NCBI GenBank assembly: GCA_046295455.1
Contig: JBKBNI010000012.1
Location: forward strand, 1-64,000
DNA from: Thermaurantimonas sp046295455
Lineage (GTDB): Bacteria; Bacteroidota; Bacteroidia; Flavobacteriales; Schleiferiaceae
Direction of reading: 5' to 3'
DNA: 64,000 nt
The notes beneath the pieces were generated by a model. The model worked only from the letters and a program-made list of their open reading frames with translations, did no database searches and had not been told where the DNA came from. Positions 60,054 to 64,000 of the stretch are shown in pieces. The translations under genes and the position numbers were made by a program. Every line of letters starts with the position of its first letter. Position 1 is the stretch's first letter.

Positions 60054-62201
60054 TTATTGATTTTGAGCTGTTTGATTTTTCACTTTGATGTCTGTACCAA
60101 GTCGTTGGAGATAAGCAATGAGTGCGACGATTTCTTCGTTTGGATTCACACTTATGTTAGGATCTCTGTTTAGCTCATCTGCTATGATTTGCGCCTGAAC
60201 TTCCAGGTCGATCAGTGCATTTTCAATTTGCTCTTTTGTGTACGGTACGCCGAGTTTTGACAGTTGGGTCATTTTTTTCTGCGTGTAGGCAGTGTTGAGT
60301 GTCGCATCATTTTTATCTGTGGTAAAGAGCCAAGGATATCTCGGCATGATAGATCCAGGGCTCATTGAGGTAGGATCCCACATGTGATTGTAATGCCAGC
60401 TGTGTGGATACTTACCGCCGACCCTGTGTAAGTCAGGTCCGGTGCGTTTACTTCCCCATAGGAATGGATAATCGTACACGTACTCACCGGCTTTTGAATA
60501 TTCGCCATAACGTGCTATTTCACTGCGGAAAGGCCGGACAAGTTGGGAGTGGCAAGCATTACAGCCTTCCCGGATATAAATATCGCGGCCTTCCAGCTCC
60601 AGAGGCGTGTAAGGTTTGACGGACGCAATTTTTGGGATGTTGCTTTCGACCATCAGAGTGGGTACAATCTCTACGACCCCTCCAATGAGTACAGCTACCA
60701 GCACAAGTACTGTAAAGATGACAGGCTTTCTTTCAAGTGAACGGTGAAAGGATTCCTGTCCGTGAAGGCCGTGTTTTGCCAGCGCGGGAGCTTCTGCAGG
60801 CTCTTCGGCGAGCAATTTTCCACTGGCCATTGTTTTGATGAGATTGTACGTCATTATGCCGATTCCAATCACATAGAGTAGCCCTCCGAATGCTCTCAGG
60901 GCATACATTGGAATAATTTGAGTGACAGTTTCCAGAAAATTTCCATAGACCAATGTACCGTCAGGATTGAACTGCTTCCACATGAGGCTTTGAGTAAATC
61001 CACTCACATACATAGGCAGAGCCCAGAATAGGATACCTATTGTTCCGATCCAAAAATGGACATTAGCGAGTTTTTCTGAATAGAGTTTGGTCTTATAGAT
61101 ACGAGGAAACAACCAGTAAAACATACCGAATGCCATAAAGCCATTCCATCCCAGAGCTCCAATATGAACGTGAGCTACTACCCAGTCCGTAAAGTGGGCA
61201 ATGGCATTTACGCTTTTCAAAGACAACATCGGGCCTTCGAAGGTGGCCATACCATAGGCAGTCACTGCCACTACAAAAAATTTAAGGACTGCGCTTTCAC
61301 GCACTTTATCCCAGGCACCTCTAAGAGTCAGAAGACCATTGATCATACCACCCCAGGACGGAGCAATCAGCATCACCGAAAACACAGTACCCAGAGACTG
61401 TGCCCAGTCGGGCAGGGCTGAATAGAGCAAGTGGTGAGGGCCTGCCCATATGTATATAAAAATGAGCGCCCAGAAGTGGATAATCGAAAGTTTGTAGGAA
61501 TAAACGGGTCTATTGGCCGCTTTGGGCAGGTAGTAGTACATAAGTCCCAGAATGGGCGTAGTGAGGAAGAATGCAACTGCATTGTGGCCATACCACCATT
61601 GTACCAAAGCATCCTGTACTCCGGAGTAAATAGAATAGCTTTTAAAAAGGTGAACGGGAATTTCAATATTGTTGACAATATGCAGCAGTGCAACAGTAAC
61701 AAAAGTAGCGATGTAAAACCAGATGGCTACATATAAGTGACGTTCACGCCGTATAAGTATTGTCCAGATCATATTCACACCAAAAGCCACCCATACCACG
61801 GCTATAGCAATGTCGATCGGCCATTCCAACTCTGCATATTCCTTACTTGATGTAATTCCAAGCGGAAGGGTTATCGCAGCAGCGAGGATGATCAATTGCC
61901 AACCCCAGAAATGAAATCGACTGAGAAAATCGCTAGCCATTCGCGTTTTTAGCAATCGCTGTAGTGAATAATAGACTCCGGCAAACATTGCGTTACCCAC
62001 AAAGGCAAAAATCACCGCATTGGTATGCAATGCTCTTATTCGACCAAAGGTCAGAAAGGAAGTGTCAAAATTTAATGCTGGAAATACCAGTTGTAAAGCC
62101 ACTGTCAGACCTACAAGCATTCCCACGATTCCGAAAACAATGGCAGCAATCATGAAATCCCTTACTGTCCTGTTATCATAATTGAATCTCTCCATTTCCA
62201 T
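60054..62201 (-). CDS. ccoNO: cbb3 cytochrome c oxidase, fused subunits I and II
   Basis: 715 residues. Residues 1-465 are CcoN, the haem-copper catalytic subunit with about 12 TM helices; ligand histidines include H59, H206 (WYGHNAVAF), H256/H257 (GPHHLLY) and H344/H346 (HVHIGALG). Residues ~490-715 are CcoO, with one TM helix and a c-type haem site CNACH at 547-551. Reduces O2 to water with high affinity and pumps protons. The CcoN-CcoO fusion is found in Bacteroidota. Starts 8 bp after ccoS. Confidence 0.96.
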   Translation of the reverse strand: MEMERFNYDNRTVRDFMIAAIVFGIVGMLVGLTVALQLVFPALNFDTSFLTFGRIRALHTNAVIFAFVGNAMFAGVYYSLQRLLKTRMASDFLSRFHFWGWQLIILAAAITLPLGITSSKEYAELEWPIDIAIAVVWVAFGVNMIWTILIRRERHLYVAIWFYIATFVTVALLHIVNNIEIPVHLFKSYSIYSGVQDALVQWWYGHNAVAFFLTTPILGLMYYYLPKAANRPVYSYKLSIIHFWALIFIYIWAGPHHLLYSALPDWAQSLGTVFSVMLIAPSWGGMINGLLTLRGAWDKVRESAVLKFFVVAVTAYGMATFEGPMLSLKSVNAIAHFTDWVVAHVHIGALGWNGFMAFGMFYWLFPRIYKTKLYSEKLANVHFWIGTIGILFWALPMYVSGFTQSLMWKQFNPDGTLVYGNFLETVTQIIPMYALRAFGGLLYVIGIGIMTYNLIKTMASGKLLAEEPAEAPALAKHGLHGQESFHRSLERKPVIFTVLVLVAVLIGGVVEIVPTLMVESNIPKIASVKPYTPLELEGRDIYIREGCNACHSQLVRPFRSEIARYGEYSKAGEYVYDYPFLWGSKRTGPDLHRVGGKYPHSWHYNHMWDPTSMSPGSIMPRYPWLFTTDKNDATLNTAYTQKKMTQLSKLGVPYTKEQIENALIDLEVQAQIIADELNRDPNISVNPNEEIVALIAYLQRLGTDIKVKNQTAQNQ

Positions 62202-62209
62202 AGCGAAAT

Positions 62210-62398
62210 TTATTTATTGGTTGATTTTTGTTTAGATTCTGAATTTTTCTTTGATGGGGCCTCGTTGTCGAAGAGCATCCGAATGGCGGGTGTCACATCG
62301 TCATCATACTGTCCTGAATTGACATTCCAGACAAAGGCTACCAAAAACCCTGATGCGATTATGATACTAATAAAAATGAGAACATAAATGATTTCCAT
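62210..62398 (-). CDS. ccoS: cbb3 oxidase maturation protein CcoS
   Basis: 62 residues: one N-terminal TM helix (VLIFISIIIASGFLVAFVWN), then SGQYDDDVTPAIRMLFDNE, the usual CcoS signature, and a basic tail. CcoS helps insert haem and copper. The Cu-loading P-type ATPase (ccoI) and ccoG are not in the window. First gene of the oxidase unit. Confidence 0.9.
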   Translation of the reverse strand: MEIIYVLIFISIIIASGFLVAFVWNVNSGQYDDDVTPAIRMLFDNEAPSKKNSESKQKSTNK

Positions 62399-62477
62399 CG
62401 AATCGCGGATTTATTTTTTCAATCACAAAATTCAAATGAACCGACCTCTGCCATCTATGACAGCCCTCAATTCAAAA

Positions 62478-62493
62478 GGTGATTTTTGTCATC
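62478..62493 (-). promoter_or_regulatory. CRP/FNR-like palindrome upstream of the cbb3 operon
   Basis: GGTGA-N6-TCATC with half-sites TGA (62480-62482) and TCA (62489-62491) resembles the TGTGA-N6-TCACA family site, 80 bp before ccoS. It may bind an oxygen- or redox-responsive CRP/FNR protein; the divergent gene at 62552 could share it. Confidence 0.35.
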
Positions 62494-62551
62494 AATCGAT
62501 GCTGTCAGTTGGTGGTGTCTTGCAGGCATAGTAATTGATTAGCTATGTGAC

Positions 62552-63442
62552 ATGAAAAATGTACTGCTTCGTTTATGCATATTGTTGGTACTCTTTACCA
62601 AAGTGCTGCTAACAAATGCCCAGATTGAACCTACAGAAAAAATTGATGAAAACGACGAAGATCGCCTGACTGACAGCACTTACATCGCAGTATATGAATC
62701 TTTCCAGGGAAAACCTAAAGTGCTACATGCAGAGCCATTGTTTATAGATCTGATACGGGATTTAGGAGCCCGCAAGGGAGAAGCAGAATGGAACATCGGG
62801 ATGGGACTTTTTAATAAAAAGAAGTACGACGAGTACTTGCTATTTGTAGAATATGAATGGGCAATTATTGATCGACTTGGACTCGAAGTAGAAGTACCGG
62901 TTAATTTTTTTACGCCTCACAATGGAAACAGCCAGGGTGAAAGACCCCAAAACCAAATCGAAAGCCTTAAGTTGGCTGCGCAGTGGACCTTCTATGTCAA
63001 TACTGAGACATCTACTTCGATAGCTCTTGGATATTTAAATGAGACTTTTTTTTTGCCTCCTTCTGAAGTCAAGCGTCAGTTTTTTTCAGAAAATATGTAT
63101 AACCCCTTTATAGTAGCCGCTAAAAGGTGGGGAAATAATTGGCATTCACTGATTTATGCAGGCCCGCAGATTTTTCAGAGTTTCAGCGATGCTTCCATAA
63201 ACAGCCGTGTGGAGTGGAACTCTAACATTCATTACATGCTACCCGGCACACGCAATTTCATTGGTCTTGAAGTGAATAAATATGCTTACCGCGATGAATT
63301 TTTTGCAATCTTCAGGCCTCAGATGAGATTACAGATTAAAGACAACTTTTTGATCGGTATTGTCACCGGAATACCAATATCGTATTCCAATCAAAATTTA
63401 AGCACTTTTTTCAGAATCATCTGGGAGCCGTCACATTTCTGA
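62552..63442 (+). CDS. Conserved Bacteroidota outer-membrane barrel-like protein
   Basis: 296 residues with a signal peptide (LRLCILLVLFTKVLLTNAQ). The motif LHAEPLFIDLIRDLGARKGE followed by EWNIGMGL is strongly conserved in a Bacteroidota family of unknown function; the rest is strand-rich (VEYEWAIIDRLGLEVEVPVN), ending in FFRIIWEPSHF. Predicted outer-membrane barrel. Divergent from the cbb3 operon, and the shared intergenic region with a palindrome hints at linked control, which is inference. Confidence 0.78.
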   Translation: MKNVLLRLCILLVLFTKVLLTNAQIEPTEKIDENDEDRLTDSTYIAVYESFQGKPKVLHAEPLFIDLIRDLGARKGEAEWNIGMGLFNKKKYDEYLLFVEYEWAIIDRLGLEVEVPVNFFTPHNGNSQGERPQNQIESLKLAAQWTFYVNTETSTSIALGYLNETFFLPPSEVKRQFFSENMYNPFIVAAKRWGNNWHSLIYAGPQIFQSFSDASINSRVEWNSNIHYMLPGTRNFIGLEVNKYAYRDEFFAIFRPQMRLQIKDNFLIGIVTGIPISYSNQNLSTFFRIIWEPSHF

Positions 63443-63737
63443 AAGCGATACATCAGATAACTTAAAATTCTCTATTTGTAAAAAACGCGTTTTTTCCAAC
63501 GCGGTGCATGGCTTTCTTATAAAAAAACCTAAAGAATAGCAATCTTTTTTAGTGAGACCATCATCATGTTTTTTAATAAATGGATATTTTATGTAAAAAT
63601 ATTTGAATTATTTGATTATTTTATGAATTATTTTCGAAATAAACTATAATAATTAAAAAATTTTAATTATCCTTAAAATTATGTTTAATTTGAAAAAATG
63701 TTCTATAATTGAAATTATTTACTACACACCAAGCTGT

Positions 63738-64000
63738 ATGAAAAAACTGTTACTTTTATTTACATTTTTTGCCTGCTCAATTTTCTTAAAGGCACAAATC
63801 AACATTGCCCCGTTGGCCACTGCATCCGCAAGCCAATGCAATACCGGTCCTTGTAGCACGCTCAATGACCTGAACTTTGGTACCTGTGGCACCCAGCAGA
63901 TGTGGATTCCAACTTCTACGCCACCCACTTCCACACCAGGTGTAGACTGGATCATGTTTGAATGGACTACACCGCAGACGTTTGATCAATTTATCATTCA
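63738..64000 (+). CDS. Start of a large secreted surface protein (3' end missing)
   Basis: ATG 63738 opens a frame that runs past the window end; 87 codons visible. A signal peptide (KLLLLFTFFACSIFLKAQ) is followed by INIAPLATASASQCNTGPCS, TLNDLNFGTCG and WIMFEWTTPQTFDQFII, resembling the beginning of discoidin-like (F5/8 type C) carbohydrate-binding modules in T9SS proteins. Predicted cell-surface or secreted protein. Codons become richer in G+C after the signal peptide. The 295 bp upstream (63443-63737) are very A/T-rich and show no gene. Confidence 0.8.
   Translation, partial: MKKLLLLFTFFACSIFLKAQINIAPLATASASQCNTGPCSTLNDLNFGTCGTQQMWIPTSTPPTSTPGVDWIMFEWTTPQTFDQFII

Noticed and set aside
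63443..63737. Very A/T-rich stretch considered as an origin of replication or RNA gene
   Set aside because: No DnaA-box-like repeats, dnaA/dnaN neighbours or conserved RNA fold were seen; better explained as upstream region of a surface-protein gene.
1..64000. Search for CRISPR arrays, insertion sequences, phage genes, restriction or other defence islands, tRNA and rRNA genes
   Set aside because: None seen; repeats present are the FAS1 duplication and short inverted repeats only.

Overview
The window reads as chromosome of a member of the Bacteroidota, probably a free-living aerobic or microaerophilic lineage of the Saprospiria/Chitinophagia/Cytophagia type; the exact class cannot be fixed from sequence alone. 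Evidence: a type IX secretion (T9SS) type A sorting domain at the C terminus of the first protein; the gliding genes gldD and gldE in the phylum's usual order mutY-ssb-gldE-gldD divergent from an HU gene; a fused ccoN-ccoO cbb3 oxidase gene; a type III glutamine synthetase; a bacterial geranylgeranylglyceryl phosphate synthase; and repeated TAnnTTTG promoter -7 elements upstream of genes, with little Shine-Dalgarno signal.

Layout. 1-3.4 kb: the end of a beta-helix T9SS surface protein, then a 55-residue PID-CTERM-type mini-protein. 3.4-9.3 kb: an N-terminally extended GAPDH, a TonB-dependent receptor, a polyprenyl synthetase and riboflavin synthase. 9.3-13.4 kb (minus): fabH-accB-accC, and a two-domain fasciclin lipoprotein. 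13.5-20.3 kb: a complete tetR-tolC-membrane fusion-RND efflux operon with its terminator. 20.6-28 kb: accA plus a secreted cyanophycinase-like lipoprotein, a sodium:solute symporter, a beta-barrel protein, GGGP synthase and a DEAD-box helicase. 28-36 kb: queG, ugd with a sugar aminotransferase, an outer-membrane protein, an Hsp15-type S4 protein, hemH and tyrS. 36-39.5 kb: a small cytochrome-b-like membrane protein, hflX and an aldo/keto reductase. 39.4-46.4 kb: the gld/ssb/mutY locus, HU, a TPR protein, a 30-residue ribosomal-type mini-protein, RNase G and recX. 46.4-57.3 kb: glnN, pgi, an OmpH-like chaperone, lysA, a GNAT enzyme, aspartate kinase, a Nif3-like protein and a coiled-coil zinc-ribbon-family protein. 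57.3-62.4 kb: an exported TPR protein and the cbb3 oxidase operon ccoS-ccoNO-ccoQ-ccoP (minus). 62.5-64 kb: a conserved beta-barrel protein and the start of another large surface protein.

The gene set is mainly core metabolism: fatty acid synthesis (fabH, accA, accB, accC), lysine (lysA, aspartate kinase), glycolysis (GAPDH, pgi), respiration, RNA processing and efflux. I see no mobile element, CRISPR array, rRNA or tRNA. The most notable things are small or subtle: a coiled-coil protein of the zinc-ribbon (CdsZ/DUF164) family in which all four expected zinc cysteines are replaced; a textbook intrinsic terminator lying inside the first codons of an exported TPR gene; two mini-genes; two orphan stretches of protein-like sequence that look like gene remnants; and an abrupt base-composition change inside the first T9SS gene. 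I found nothing that I can defend as a complete, undescribed multi-gene system.
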